Origin: JBBPYC01 sp965218765
GTDB lineage: Bacteria; Pseudomonadota; Gammaproteobacteria; Burkholderiales; Burkholderiaceae_C
Direction of reading: 5' to 3'
NCBI GenBank assembly: GCA_965218765.1
Contig: CBDCLU010000002.1
Span: 1,054,001 to 1,118,000, forward strand
Length of the DNA stretch: 64,000 nucleotides
Shown: positions 36,374 through 44,603 of the stretch, piece by piece
Layout: each line of letters begins with the position of its first letter
Position numbering within the stretch: position 1 is the first letter of the stretch
Position numbers and translations under genes: made by a program
Notes under the pieces: model-generated
Databases searched by the model: none
What the model was told of the DNA's origin: nothing
What the model saw: only the letters and a program-made list of their open reading frames with translations

Positions 36374-36607
36374 ATGGCACGCGTATGTGAAGTCACGGGC
36401 AAAGGCCCGATGGTGGGCAACAATGTGTCCCACGCGAACAACAAGACCAAGCGCCGGTTTTTGCCGAACCTGCAGCATCGGCGCTTCTGGGTCGAGACGG
36501 AAAACCGCTGGATTCGGCTGCGCGTATCGAGCGCTGCGTTGCGCCTGATCGACAAGAACGGCATCGATGCCGTGCTGGCCGACATGCGCGCGCGTGGCCA
36601 GGCCTGA
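36374..36607 (+). CDS. rpmB: 50S ribosomal protein L28
   Basis: 77 residues beginning MARVCEVTGKGPMVGNNVSH, then ANNKTKRRFLPNL and LRVSSAALRLIDK, a standard L28. AAGGAG lies about 10 bases before ATG 36374. There is no Cys zinc ribbon of the C+ type beyond the single N-terminal Cys. Followed by rpmG as in most proteobacteria. Confidence 0.96.
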   Translation: MARVCEVTGKGPMVGNNVSHANNKTKRRFLPNLQHRRFWVETENRWIRLRVSSAALRLIDKNGIDAVLADMRARGQA

Positions 36608-36655
36608 TCTGGTCGTTTTCTTTTCTCCCAATCTCAAATCTGAAGGAGTCGCACC

Positions 36656-36826
36656 ATGGCTGCCAAAGGCGGACGCGAAAAAATCAAGCTCGAATCGACT
36701 GCGGGCACCGGCCATTTCTATACGACCGACAAGAACAAGAAGACCACGCCGGAGAAGCTGTCGATGCTCAAATTCGACCCGAAGGCGCGCAAGCATGTCG
36801 AATACAAGGAAGTGAAGCTCAAGTAG
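36656..36826 (+). CDS. rpmG: 50S ribosomal protein L33
   Basis: 56 residues, starting MAAKGGREKIKLESTAGTGH and containing FYTTDKNKKTTPEKL and KHVEYKEVKLK, a complete L33. It lacks the four Cys of the zinc-binding form, so it is the C-minus type. AAGGAG sits 10 bases before ATG 36656. Second gene of the rpmB-rpmG operon, followed by a rho-independent terminator. Confidence 0.96.
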   Translation: MAAKGGREKIKLESTAGTGHFYTTDKNKKTTPEKLSMLKFDPKARKHVEYKEVKLK

Positions 36827-36916
36827 AGGGTCGAGGCGTCTGGACAGGCAACGCAAGAGCGTTCAGAAACTGCCTGTTGTTCATGTCGCTGCATCGCTGC
36901 TTTCACTGCTTCCAAG

Positions 36917-36946
36917 GCCCGCTGAATGCGGGCTTTTTCTTTTTTC
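36917..36946 (+). terminator. Rho-independent terminator after rpmG
   Basis: Stem GCCCGC / GCGGGC with a five-base loop (TGAAT), followed directly by TTTTTCTTTTTT. It lies 90 bases after rpmG, a classical intrinsic terminator. Confidence 0.85.
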
Positions 36947-36992
36947 TCGCGGTGCTGGCTGGCCGCGCATGCCAAGCAGACGGCGGCCATGC

Positions 36993-37844
36993 ATGACATC
37001 ACGGCTGTTGCTTGCAACCGTGCTGGCGATGCTCGCATTCGCCGGCAATTCGTTGTTGTGCCGCCTCGCGCTGTCAGACCCCGCCGGCATCGATGCGGCG
37101 AGCTTCACCACGATCCGCCTTGGCGCCGGCGCGATCACCCTGGCCGCGCTCGTGCAGTTGTCTGCCGGCAGCCGGCAGCAGCGACCGGCCGGTGACTGGT
37201 GGTCGGCGCTGGCCCTGTTCGTTTACGCGGTCGCTTTTTCGTTTGCGTATCGAGGGTTGCATGCGGGAGCCGGCGCGCTGCTGTTGTTCGGGGCGGTTCA
37301 GGTCAGCATGATCGGCTGGGGACTGTTGCGCGGTGAGCGGCTTGCCGCCGTGCAGTGGATCGGGTTGCTGCTGGCTGCGGCCGGGCTCGGTGGCTTGTTG
37401 TGGCCGGGCCTGGCGGCGCCGCCCGGGCCGAGCGCCGCGCTGATGTTGACGGCCGGCGTGGCCTGGGGCGCCTATTCCATTCGTGGCCGCGGCACGGGCG
37501 ATCCGCTGCGCGTCACGGCCGGGAATTTTCTGCGCGCCTGCCTGTTCGCCGCCATATTGAGCCTGTCCGCGCTATCGCAGTTGCAGCTCGATCGCGCCGG
37601 CGTCATTTTTGCGATGTTGTCCGGTGCGCTCACCTCCGGGATTGGCTATGCGGTCTGGTATGCCGCGTTGCGCGGTTTGAGTGCGACCGTGGCCGCAACC
37701 GTGCAGCTCAGCGTCCCACCGATCGCGGCCGCAGCCGGTATCGTCTGGCTGGGCGAGCCGGCGACGCTGCGGTTGCTGGTCACATCGGCGGTGATCCTTG
37801 GCGGTATTGCGTTGGTGATCCGCGGCCATGCCGTCCGGCGCTGA
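36993..37844 (+). CDS. EamA/DMT-family transporter
   Basis: 283 residues with ten hydrophobic segments arranged as two EamA repeats (first from LLLATVLAMLAFAGNSLLC, second from ALMLTAGVAWGAYSIRGRG; conserved SVPPIAAAAGIVWLGE near the end). Members export amino acids, nucleosides or small metabolites; this one cannot be assigned. ATG 36993 (MTSRLLLAT) is preferred to the ATG 24 bases upstream because the first helix follows it directly. Single gene between two intrinsic terminators. Confidence 0.88.
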   Translation: MTSRLLLATVLAMLAFAGNSLLCRLALSDPAGIDAASFTTIRLGAGAITLAALVQLSAGSRQQRPAGDWWSALALFVYAVAFSFAYRGLHAGAGALLLFGAVQVSMIGWGLLRGERLAAVQWIGLLLAAAGLGGLLWPGLAAPPGPSAALMLTAGVAWGAYSIRGRGTGDPLRVTAGNFLRACLFAAILSLSALSQLQLDRAGVIFAMLSGALTSGIGYAVWYAALRGLSATVAATVQLSVPPIAAAAGIVWLGEPATLRLLVTSAVILGGIALVIRGHAVRR

Positions 37845-37890
37845 GCGCAACTGATCCAGTAGCCGCCGGCTGATCTGACAGCTGCGTGGT

Positions 37891-37928
37891 AAAAAAAAGC
37901 CCGCACACTTTGTGGTGGCGGGCTTTTT
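37891..37928. terminator. Bidirectional terminator between EamA and desaturase genes
   Basis: AAAAAAAA, stem GCCCGC, 13-base loop, stem GCGGGC, TTTTT. The A run and T run on the two sides make it usable for both convergent genes (the EamA gene on plus, the desaturase on minus). Confidence 0.85.
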
Positions 37929-37986
37929 GCCTATGTCAACGCCGGCAGCGGACGCGAGGCAAGCGCTGGCGTCGTCGGCTTCACCC

Positions 37987-39201
37987 TCAGGCGTGCGCTG
38001 CGCGCAGCCGCATCGAGAACTCCTGCAACGCGGCCACGCCGCTGGCTTCGGCACGCTGGCACCAGGCTTGCAACTCCACTGCGAGCTGGTCGCGCGAACG
38101 CGTGGTGTTGAGCCACAACTGGCGCAGTTCTTCGCGCATGGTCGCCAGCAGATCCAGGTTCGGATGCGCGGCCCGCGCCTGCTCCAGGTGCGGACGCACC
38201 GCCGCCGGCACCTTGTCGTCGTCGCGGTGCAGCCACTTGCGTGCGGTCTTCAGCACCGAGATGTCGGCCTTGTGTGCCTTCAACTGCTCGATCTCGTGCT
38301 TGCAGGCAGCACGGATCGCATGCGCGTAGCCGGCCATCACCTCGTAGCGATTCGCGATCAGCGCTTCGAGCGTGCGTTCGTCGGCAACCGGCTTGAGTGC
38401 ACCGAGCTGCAGCTTGGGCGGCGTTTTCTTGACCTTGGCCAGGCCGACCATCTCCAGCGCGCGGATGTAGCCCCAGCCGATGTCGAACTCGAACGGCTTG
38501 ACCGAGAACTTGGCCGAGGTCGGATAGGTATGGTGGTTGTTGTGCAGCTCTTCGCCGCCGATGATGATGCCCCAGGGCGACACGTTGTGGCTTGCATCGG
38601 GCGCTTCGAAATTGCGATAGCCCCACCAGTGGCCGATGCCGTTCACCACCCCGGCGGCCCAGAACGGAATCCAGGCCATCTGCACCGCCCAGACCGTCAG
38701 GCCAGCCGCGCCGAACAGCGCGAGGTTCAGGATCATCATCAAGCCGACGCCCTGCCAGGAAAACCGCGAATACAGATGTCGCTCGAGCCAGTCGTTCGGG
38801 CAGCCGTGGCTGTACTTCGCCAACGTCTCCTGATTCTTCGCTTCGGCGCGATACAGCTCGGCGCCCTTCCAGAACACGGTTTCGATGCCGTGCGCGACCG
38901 GGCTGTGCGGATCGTCCACGGTCTCGCACTTCGCATGATGCTTGCGGTGGATCGACACCCATTCCTTGGTGACCTGGCCCGTTGCAAGCCAGAGCCAGAA
39001 GCGAAAGAAATGGGCGACCGCCGGGTGCAGGTCCATCGCCCGATGGGCCTGGTGCCGATGCAGATAGACCGTGACGCTCACGATCGTGATGTGCGTGGTG
39101 ACGAGCGCATACAGCACGATCTGCCACCACGACAGGTCGAGCAGCCCATGACCGAGCCATTGCAGCGCCGCGTTCATCACGGGCCAATCAGGTAGCAACA
39201 T
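37987..39201 (-). CDS. Membrane fatty acid desaturase (delta-9 type)
   Basis: 404 residues with membrane helices and the three His boxes of acyl-CoA/acyl-lipid desaturases: HRHQAH (48-53), HRKHH (85-89) and the late ELHNNHH. The EELHNNHHTYP form is typical of delta-9 enzymes. It introduces a double bond into saturated acyl chains in the inner membrane, using a di-iron centre. The C-terminal ~110 residues are hydrophilic and helical, as in many beta-proteobacterial members. Two starts are possible (ATG 39201 or ATG 39177). Confidence 0.9.
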   Translation of the reverse strand: MLLPDWPVMNAALQWLGHGLLDLSWWQIVLYALVTTHITIVSVTVYLHRHQAHRAMDLHPAVAHFFRFWLWLATGQVTKEWVSIHRKHHAKCETVDDPHSPVAHGIETVFWKGAELYRAEAKNQETLAKYSHGCPNDWLERHLYSRFSWQGVGLMMILNLALFGAAGLTVWAVQMAWIPFWAAGVVNGIGHWWGYRNFEAPDASHNVSPWGIIIGGEELHNNHHTYPTSAKFSVKPFEFDIGWGYIRALEMVGLAKVKKTPPKLQLGALKPVADERTLEALIANRYEVMAGYAHAIRAACKHEIEQLKAHKADISVLKTARKWLHRDDDKVPAAVRPHLEQARAAHPNLDLLATMREELRQLWLNTTRSRDQLAVELQAWCQRAEASGVAALQEFSMRLRAAHA

Positions 39202-39374
39202 TCGTAATTTGTCTCTTCAGGATGTTGGAGAAATTCAGGCTGAAGCGCAGCACCTTGCGGTACGCACACGCGGCCCTTCCTCATTTTAAGGTTGCACCGC
39301 TAAAAGCAACGGTCCCGCCCTTGTATTTCCCCTGCAAATCATTGTTTGTGAACATTTTTTCTGCTCGGGCGGAA

Positions 39375-40661
39375 CTATTGACGCCGCTGCCAGACCGCCG
39401 CGAAAAAACCATCGGTCCGATGGCGATGCGGCCACAAACGCAGATATTCGGTGCCGGTCGGCCCGGCGGCCAGGGAGTCGGATGCTGCAACACCCGCCGC
39501 TGCAAGCAAGGGGGCGGCCGGCAGCGGCTCGAACGCCTGCTGATACGCATCGGCAAACCGCGCGGCGACAGCCTCGTTTTCTTCCGTCAGCAGGCTGCAT
39601 GTTGCATACACCAGCCGGCCGCCCGGTTTCAGCAGCCGCGCCGCGCTCGCCAGGATCGCGCCCTGCATGGCAGCCAGCTCATCCACGCGCGCCGGTGTCA
39701 GCCGCCACTTGAGGTCCGGGTTGCGCCGCAAGGTGCCCAGACCCGAGCACGGCGCATCGACCAGCACGCGGTCGATCTTGCCGGCCAGCCGCTTGATGCG
39801 GTCGTCGCGTTCATGCGCGATCGCAACCGGATGCACGTTGGACAGTCCGCTGCGCGCCAGCCGCGGTTTCAGCGCCGCCAGCCGGTGCGCGGACGTGTCG
39901 AACGCATAGAGCCGCCCGGTGTTGCGCATCTCCGCGCCGATCGCGAGCGTCTTGCCGCCCGCGCCCGCGCAGAAGTCGACCACCATTTCGCCGCGTTTCG
40001 CGTCCAGCAGCAGCGCGAGCAGTTGCGAGCCTTCGTCCTGCACCTCGACCGCGCCGCGCTGGAACGCATCCAGTTTGGCCAGCGACGGTTTTCCATCCAC
40101 GCGCAGCCCCGACGGCGAATGCGGCGTCGGCTCGCTGCGGATCGACGCTTTCGCCATTTCCTTCTGCACATCCGCCCGTTTGGCGACCATCGTGTTCACG
40201 CGCAGATCGAGCGGCGCGGGCCGGTTGAGCGCATCGATCAACTGCCAGAAATCCTCGGTGCCGAGCTGTGCTTTCAGCCGCTCGGCCAGCCAGTCCGGCA
40301 GGTTGTGCCGGTGCCGGTCCAGCAGGCCCGTGGGGTCGATCGCATCGCACTGGTCGAGCCAGCGCTTTTCTGCGTCGCTCAATCCCGTCTTCAAAAAATC
40401 CCGCGGCGCCGCGAAGCCGAGCAGCGCAAGCCGCCGTTCTTTCGAACCGGTGCCAGACGGTGCGAAGTGCTCGAACAGCAGCTTGCGCCGCAGCACGTTG
40501 AACACCGTCTCAGTCAGCGTGGCCCGCTCGCGCGGGCCGAACGCATGCGACTTGCGCTGATCGTGGAAGAACCGCGCGACCACCGCATCGGCCGGGTGTT
40601 CGAAGCGCAGCACCAGGCGCAGCAGATCGGTGGTGGCGTCGAGCAAGGCGTTCGGGTGCAT
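39375..40661 (-). CDS. rsmB: RsmB/NOP-family 16S rRNA (cytosine-C5) methyltransferase
   Basis: 428 residues. An N-terminal NusB-like helical region, then a Rossmann methyltransferase with VDFCAGAGGKTLAIGA (SAM loop) and LVDAPCSGLGTLRRNPDLKW (motif IV Cys, release). YATCSLLTEEN follows (motif VI Cys, the nucleophile). Both catalytic cysteines are present. The likely target is 16S rRNA C967-type cytosine; other NOP-family targets are possible because the NusB-like part is diverged. Followed downstream by the desaturase on the same strand. Confidence 0.88.
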   Translation of the reverse strand: MHPNALLDATTDLLRLVLRFEHPADAVVARFFHDQRKSHAFGPRERATLTETVFNVLRRKLLFEHFAPSGTGSKERRLALLGFAAPRDFLKTGLSDAEKRWLDQCDAIDPTGLLDRHRHNLPDWLAERLKAQLGTEDFWQLIDALNRPAPLDLRVNTMVAKRADVQKEMAKASIRSEPTPHSPSGLRVDGKPSLAKLDAFQRGAVEVQDEGSQLLALLLDAKRGEMVVDFCAGAGGKTLAIGAEMRNTGRLYAFDTSAHRLAALKPRLARSGLSNVHPVAIAHERDDRIKRLAGKIDRVLVDAPCSGLGTLRRNPDLKWRLTPARVDELAAMQGAILASAARLLKPGGRLVYATCSLLTEENEAVAARFADAYQQAFEPLPAAPLLAAAGVAASDSLAAGPTGTEYLRLWPHRHRTDGFFAAVWQRRQ

Positions 40662-40763
40662 GGGCGCGATTGTCCCATCACGGCAGTTTTCTCAACCAGC
40701 TGGTCGCACAACGCAGTTTTAAGCCAAAAGGCCCTGGGGCGCTGGTGTTTTCTTCATTTTCAG

Positions 40764-41345
40764 CTACTTATTCAATAGCAAATCAGCGATGGCCTGCGGA
40801 TAGATCAGATGCTCCTGCGTGAGCACCCGGGCCGCCAGCGAGGCCGCGCTATCGCCAGTCAAAATCGGCACGACTGCCTGCGCGAGGATCGGGCCGTGAT
40901 CCAGCTCAGCCGTTACCTGATGCACGCTGGCGCCCGCAAACCGACAGCCGGCATCCAGTGCACGCTGGTGCGTGTGCAGTCCCGGGAACGCCGGCAGCAG
41001 CGATGGATGGATATTCACGAGCCGCCGCGCATATCGCGCGACGAACGCCGGCGTCAGGATGCGCATGAAGCCGGCCAGCACGACCAGCGCGGGATCGTGC
41101 TCATCGATCGCCTCGATCAGCTCGGCCTCGAATGCCTCGCGCGACGCCTGCTGGCGATGATCCACCACGCCGGTCGCAATGCCCCGTTGCGCGGCAATCG
41201 CCAGCCCGCCTGCATCGGGCCGATTGCTGAGGACCGCTGCCACGCGTGCCTCGAGCCGGCCAGCCCAGTCATCCCGCTGCGCCGCGCGCACGATCGCCGC
41301 CATGTTGGAGCCGCCGCCGGAGATCAGGATCACAATGTTCTTCAT
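40764..41345 (-). CDS. purN: Phosphoribosylglycinamide formyltransferase
   Basis: 193 residues, normal for PurN. Seen: VILISGGGSNMAAIV (phosphate-binding loop), LAGFMRIL, NIHPSLLPAFPGLHTH (catalytic Asn and His), and ASVHQVTAELDHGPI with the catalytic Asp. It transfers a formyl group from 10-formyl-THF in the third step of purine synthesis. The start is ATG 41345; a preceding in-frame TTG is unnecessary. Divergent from the YceH gene, with only 35 bases between. Confidence 0.95.
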   Translation of the reverse strand: MKNIVILISGGGSNMAAIVRAAQRDDWAGRLEARVAAVLSNRPDAGGLAIAAQRGIATGVVDHRQQASREAFEAELIEAIDEHDPALVVLAGFMRILTPAFVARYARRLVNIHPSLLPAFPGLHTHQRALDAGCRFAGASVHQVTAELDHGPILAQAVVPILTGDSAASLAARVLTQEHLIYPQAIADLLLNK

Positions 41346-41380
41346 CAAATGCAGGCCGATCAGGCAGGAAACTTTTCAAG

Positions 41381-42040
41381 TTGCGACCACTGACCCCGAT
41401 TGAAGCACGCGTGCTCGGCACCTTGATGGAAAAGGCGCGCACGGTGCCCGACAGCTATCCGCTGACCGTGAACGCGCTGGTGTCCGGCTGCAACCAGCGC
41501 TCCAGCCGCGAGCCGCCGATGCAGCTGGAGGACAGCCAGGTGCAAATGGCGCTCGTCGATTTGAAGTCGCTCAATCTGGTGCTAGAGACCAGCGGCGGCC
41601 GCACTGCGCGCTGGCAGCACAACTTCGAACGCGCGATCGGCGTGCCGAGTCAGTCGGCAGCGCTGCTCGGATTGCTGCTGCTGCGCGGGCCGCAGACCGC
41701 GGGTGAGCTGCGGCTGAACGCGGAACGCTGGCATCGATTCGCCGATATTTCATCGGTCGAAGCGTTCCTTGACGAGTTGCAGCAGCGGCCCGACGTCAAC
41801 GGCGGCCCGCTGGTCGTGCTGCTGCCGCGCCGCGCCGGCGTGCGCGAGCAGCGCTGGGCGCATCTGCTGTGCGGCCCGGTCGATATGGCGGCAGATTCGG
41901 CTGCCAATGCGTCCACCGAGTACGAGGGGCCTGCGCGCGAAGCGCTGGAGGCGCGGGTGGCAAGGCTGGAGGAAGAACTGGCTGCCACACGCGCGACGCT
42001 GACAAATGTGTGTGCGGAACTCGGTTTGTCGCCGCCCTGA
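41381..42040 (+). CDS. YceH-family protein (DUF480)
   Basis: 219 residues of the DUF480/YceH family: LTPIEARVLGTLMEKARTVPD at the N-terminus, LTVNALVSGCNQRSSREP, and the second winged-helix repeat LLLLRGPQTAGELRLNAERW. A C-terminal coiled coil (ALEARVARLEEELAATRATL) follows. The fold is two winged helices; the function is unknown, although a DNA-binding role has been suggested. No ATG fits; the best start is TTG 41381, with AGGAA 11-12 bases upstream. Frame and family length agree with this. Confidence 0.85.
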   Translation: MRPLTPIEARVLGTLMEKARTVPDSYPLTVNALVSGCNQRSSREPPMQLEDSQVQMALVDLKSLNLVLETSGGRTARWQHNFERAIGVPSQSAALLGLLLLRGPQTAGELRLNAERWHRFADISSVEAFLDELQQRPDVNGGPLVVLLPRRAGVREQRWAHLLCGPVDMAADSAANASTEYEGPAREALEARVARLEEELAATRATLTNVCAELGLSPP

Positions 42041-42098
42041 CAGAATCCCGCCAACCTGCGTGTTACAACCAAAACCTGAGATCAAGGAGACATCCACC

Positions 42099-43304
42099 AT
42101 GGATTTGGCATTTACCCCCGAAGAGCAGCAATTTCGCGAAGAGATTCGCGCCTGGGTCAAGGATGCGTTGCCCAAGCCGATTTCGAACAAGGTGCACAAC
42201 GCGCTGCGGCTGACGCGTGACGACATGCAGGACTGGGCCAAGATCCTCGGCAAAAAAGGCTGGCTGGGCTACGGCTGGCCCAAGCAGTTCGGCGGACCCG
42301 GCTGGAACGCGGTGCAAAAGCACCTGTTCGAGGAAGAACTCGCGATGGCCGGCGCGCCGCGCGTGGTGCCGTTCGGCCCCGTGATGGTCGCGCCCGTGAT
42401 CATGACGTTCGGCAATGAAGAGCAGCAAAAGCGTTTCCTGCCCGGCATCGCGAGCGGCGAAGTCTGGTGGAGCCAGGGCTACAGCGAACCGGGTTCTGGC
42501 TCTGATCTGGCTTCCGTCAAATGCCGCGCTGAGCGCAAGGGCGACAAATACATCGTGAACGGCCAGAAGACCTGGACCACGCTGGGCCAGTTCGGCGAGT
42601 GGATCTTTTGCCTGGTGCGCACCAGCACTGAAGGCAAGCCGCAGGCCGGCATCAGCTTCCTGCTGATCGACATGAAATCCAAGGGCGTCACGGTGCGCCC
42701 GATCGTACTGCTCGACGGCGAGCCTGAAGTGAACGAAGTGTTCTTCGACAACGTCGAAGTACCGGCCGAGAACCTGATCGGCGAAGAGAACAAGGGTTGG
42801 ACGTACGCGAAGCACCTGCTGAGTCACGAGCGCACCAACATCGCCGACGTGAACCGCGCCAAGCGCGAACTCGAGCGCCTGAAGCGCATCGCAAAAGCCG
42901 AAGGCGTCTATGACGACCTGCGTTTCCGCGACGAGATCGCGAAGGTCGAGGTCGACGTGGTCGCACTGGAAATGATGGTGCTGCGCGTGTTGTCGGCCGA
43001 GAAATCCGGCAAGAACGCGCTTGATGTGGCCGCCCTGCTCAAGATCCGTGGCAGCGAGATCCAGCAGCGCTACACCGAGCTGATGATGCTGGCAGCCGGC
43101 CCGTACGCATTGCCGCTGATCGATGAAGCAAAAGAAGCCGGCTGGCAGGCCGACCACGCCACGGGCGCGTTGGGCGGCTTCCCCGGCGGCGTGGTCGCGA
43201 ACGCGCCGCTTGCATCGAACTACTTCAACATGCGCAAGACCACGATCTACGGCGGCTCCAGCGAAGTCCAGCGCACGATCGTGGCACAAACGGTCCTCGG
43301 ATAA
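42099..43304 (+). CDS. Acyl-CoA dehydrogenase, FadE28/29-like large subunit
   Basis: 401 residues: N-terminal helical domain (MDLAFTPEEQQFREEIRAWV), middle beta domain with GYSEPGSGSDLASVKCRAE and YIVNGQKTWTT, and a C-terminal helical domain ending YGGSSEVQRTIVAQTVLG (FAD contacts). AAGGAGA lies about 10 bases before ATG 42099. It oxidises acyl-CoA to 2-enoyl-CoA. The next gene, 13 bases away, encodes a shorter diverged acyl-CoA dehydrogenase. Such pairs form alpha2beta2 heterotetramers in steroid/cholate side-chain degradation, which makes a bulky acyl-CoA substrate plausible. Confidence 0.9.
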   Translation: MDLAFTPEEQQFREEIRAWVKDALPKPISNKVHNALRLTRDDMQDWAKILGKKGWLGYGWPKQFGGPGWNAVQKHLFEEELAMAGAPRVVPFGPVMVAPVIMTFGNEEQQKRFLPGIASGEVWWSQGYSEPGSGSDLASVKCRAERKGDKYIVNGQKTWTTLGQFGEWIFCLVRTSTEGKPQAGISFLLIDMKSKGVTVRPIVLLDGEPEVNEVFFDNVEVPAENLIGEENKGWTYAKHLLSHERTNIADVNRAKRELERLKRIAKAEGVYDDLRFRDEIAKVEVDVVALEMMVLRVLSAEKSGKNALDVAALLKIRGSEIQQRYTELMMLAAGPYALPLIDEAKEAGWQADHATGALGGFPGGVVANAPLASNYFNMRKTTIYGGSSEVQRTIVAQTVLG

Positions 43305-43317
43305 GGAGACATAACAA

Positions 43318-44433
43318 ATGGATTTCGAATTCACCGAAGACCAGCAGTCGCTGCGCGATGCGGTCGGCAAATGGGTCGAGAAGGCGTACGACTTCGAGCG
43401 CCGCCGCAAGGCCGTCAGGCAAGGCGGCTTCGACCGCACGACCTACGGCGAGCTGGCCGAACTCGGCCTCACCGGCTTGTACGTGTCGGAAGACGAAGGC
43501 GGCATGGGTATGGGCCCGGTCGAGGCGATGGTCACGATGGAAGAGCTCGGCAAAGGCATCGTGCTGGAGCCTGTTCAACAGGCGTTGATCGCCGGTGGTG
43601 TGATCAGCGGCTACGCACCGCAGGATGTCAAGTCGGAGTGGCTGCCTAAGGTTGCGTCCGGCGAGGCGCTGGTCGTACTGGCGTATCAAGAACGCGGCGC
43701 GCGCTACCAGCTGGATGTCTGCGAAGCCACCGCCAAAAAGGGCGCCGACGGCTATCAGGTCACCGGCGTGAAAAGCATCGTGCCCGCAGGCGACCAAGCC
43801 GATGCGTTGCTGGTACCCGCACAACTGCAGGGAAAGATGGCGCTGTTCCTGGTCGAGCGGTCGGCTTCCGGCGTGGAAGCAAAAGGTTATGGCACGCAAG
43901 ACGGCTCGCGCGCCGCCGAAGTCGCATTCAACAACTCACCCGCCACGCTGATCACCGAAGACGGCCTGACCGCGCTCGAACACGCGGTGGACATCGGCAT
44001 CGCCGCCGTCTGCGCGGAAGCCGTCGGCACGATGGACAAGTTCGTTGCGCTGACCGTCGACTACATGAACCAGCGCAAGCAGTTCGGCGTGTTCATCAGC
44101 ACGTTCCAGGCGCTGCGGCACCGGATGGCGGACGTGAAGATGCAGCTGGAGCTGGCCCGCTCGATGAGCTATTACGCAAGCCTGAAGCTGAACGCCCCGG
44201 CCAACGAGCGGCGCAGCGCGATGGCACGCGCCAAATACCAGATCGGCAATTCGATGCGCTATGTCGGCCAGCAGTGCGTGCAGCTGCACGGTGGCATCGG
44301 CGTGACGGACGAATACGTCGGCAGCCACTACTTCAAGAAGCTCACGCAACTCGAGATGACGTTCGGCGACACCGGCCATCATTTGAGCCAGGTGTCGGAC
44401 CGCATGCAGGAGTCGGCCGGCGTGTTTGCCTGA
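43318..44433 (+). CDS. Acyl-CoA dehydrogenase, partner subunit
   Basis: 371 residues, family fold with MDFEFTEDQQSLRDAVGKWV at the start and the C-terminal MRYVGQQCVQLHGGIGVTDEYVG. The middle domain lacks the usual GSD/nucleotide-contact motif (VLAYQERGARYQLDV instead), so FAD binding at this half-site is probably reduced. That is typical of the second chain in heteromeric acyl-CoA dehydrogenases. AAGGAGA precedes ATG 43318. It is in an operon with the gene before and is followed by two hairpins, the second a true terminator. Confidence 0.88.
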   Translation: MDFEFTEDQQSLRDAVGKWVEKAYDFERRRKAVRQGGFDRTTYGELAELGLTGLYVSEDEGGMGMGPVEAMVTMEELGKGIVLEPVQQALIAGGVISGYAPQDVKSEWLPKVASGEALVVLAYQERGARYQLDVCEATAKKGADGYQVTGVKSIVPAGDQADALLVPAQLQGKMALFLVERSASGVEAKGYGTQDGSRAAEVAFNNSPATLITEDGLTALEHAVDIGIAAVCAEAVGTMDKFVALTVDYMNQRKQFGVFISTFQALRHRMADVKMQLELARSMSYYASLKLNAPANERRSAMARAKYQIGNSMRYVGQQCVQLHGGIGVTDEYVGSHYFKKLTQLEMTFGDTGHHLSQVSDRMQESAGVFA

Positions 44434-44442
44434 CGCATGCAG

Positions 44443-44468
44443 GCAGATGACACCAGCGTGTCATCTGC
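44443..44468. repeat. Perfect 10-bp inverted repeat
   Basis: GCAGATGACA and its exact complement TGTCATCTGC flank a 6-base loop, 10 bases after the acyl-CoA dehydrogenase stop codon. There is no T run, so it is more likely an mRNA 3'-end stabiliser or a regulator site than a terminator. Confidence 0.6.
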
Positions 44469-44517
44469 TCGATCAAGAATGCCCCTGCCCTCGGTGGCAG
44501 TTGTCTTCTTTCCATCG

Positions 44518-44540
44518 CCCGTTCGGGGTTTCTCCGGACG
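44518..44540 (+). terminator. Rho-independent terminator of the acyl-CoA dehydrogenase operon
   Basis: CCCGTTCGG pairs with CCGGACGGG (one G-T pair), around a 6-7 base loop (GGTTTCT), followed by TTTTTTTT. Located 85 bases behind the operon. Confidence 0.85.
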
Positions 44541-44603
44541 GGTTTTTTTTCGTTCTGGGCTCTACTGTCGAAGACCCTGTGCCCAACCCATACACCCACT
44601 CAA

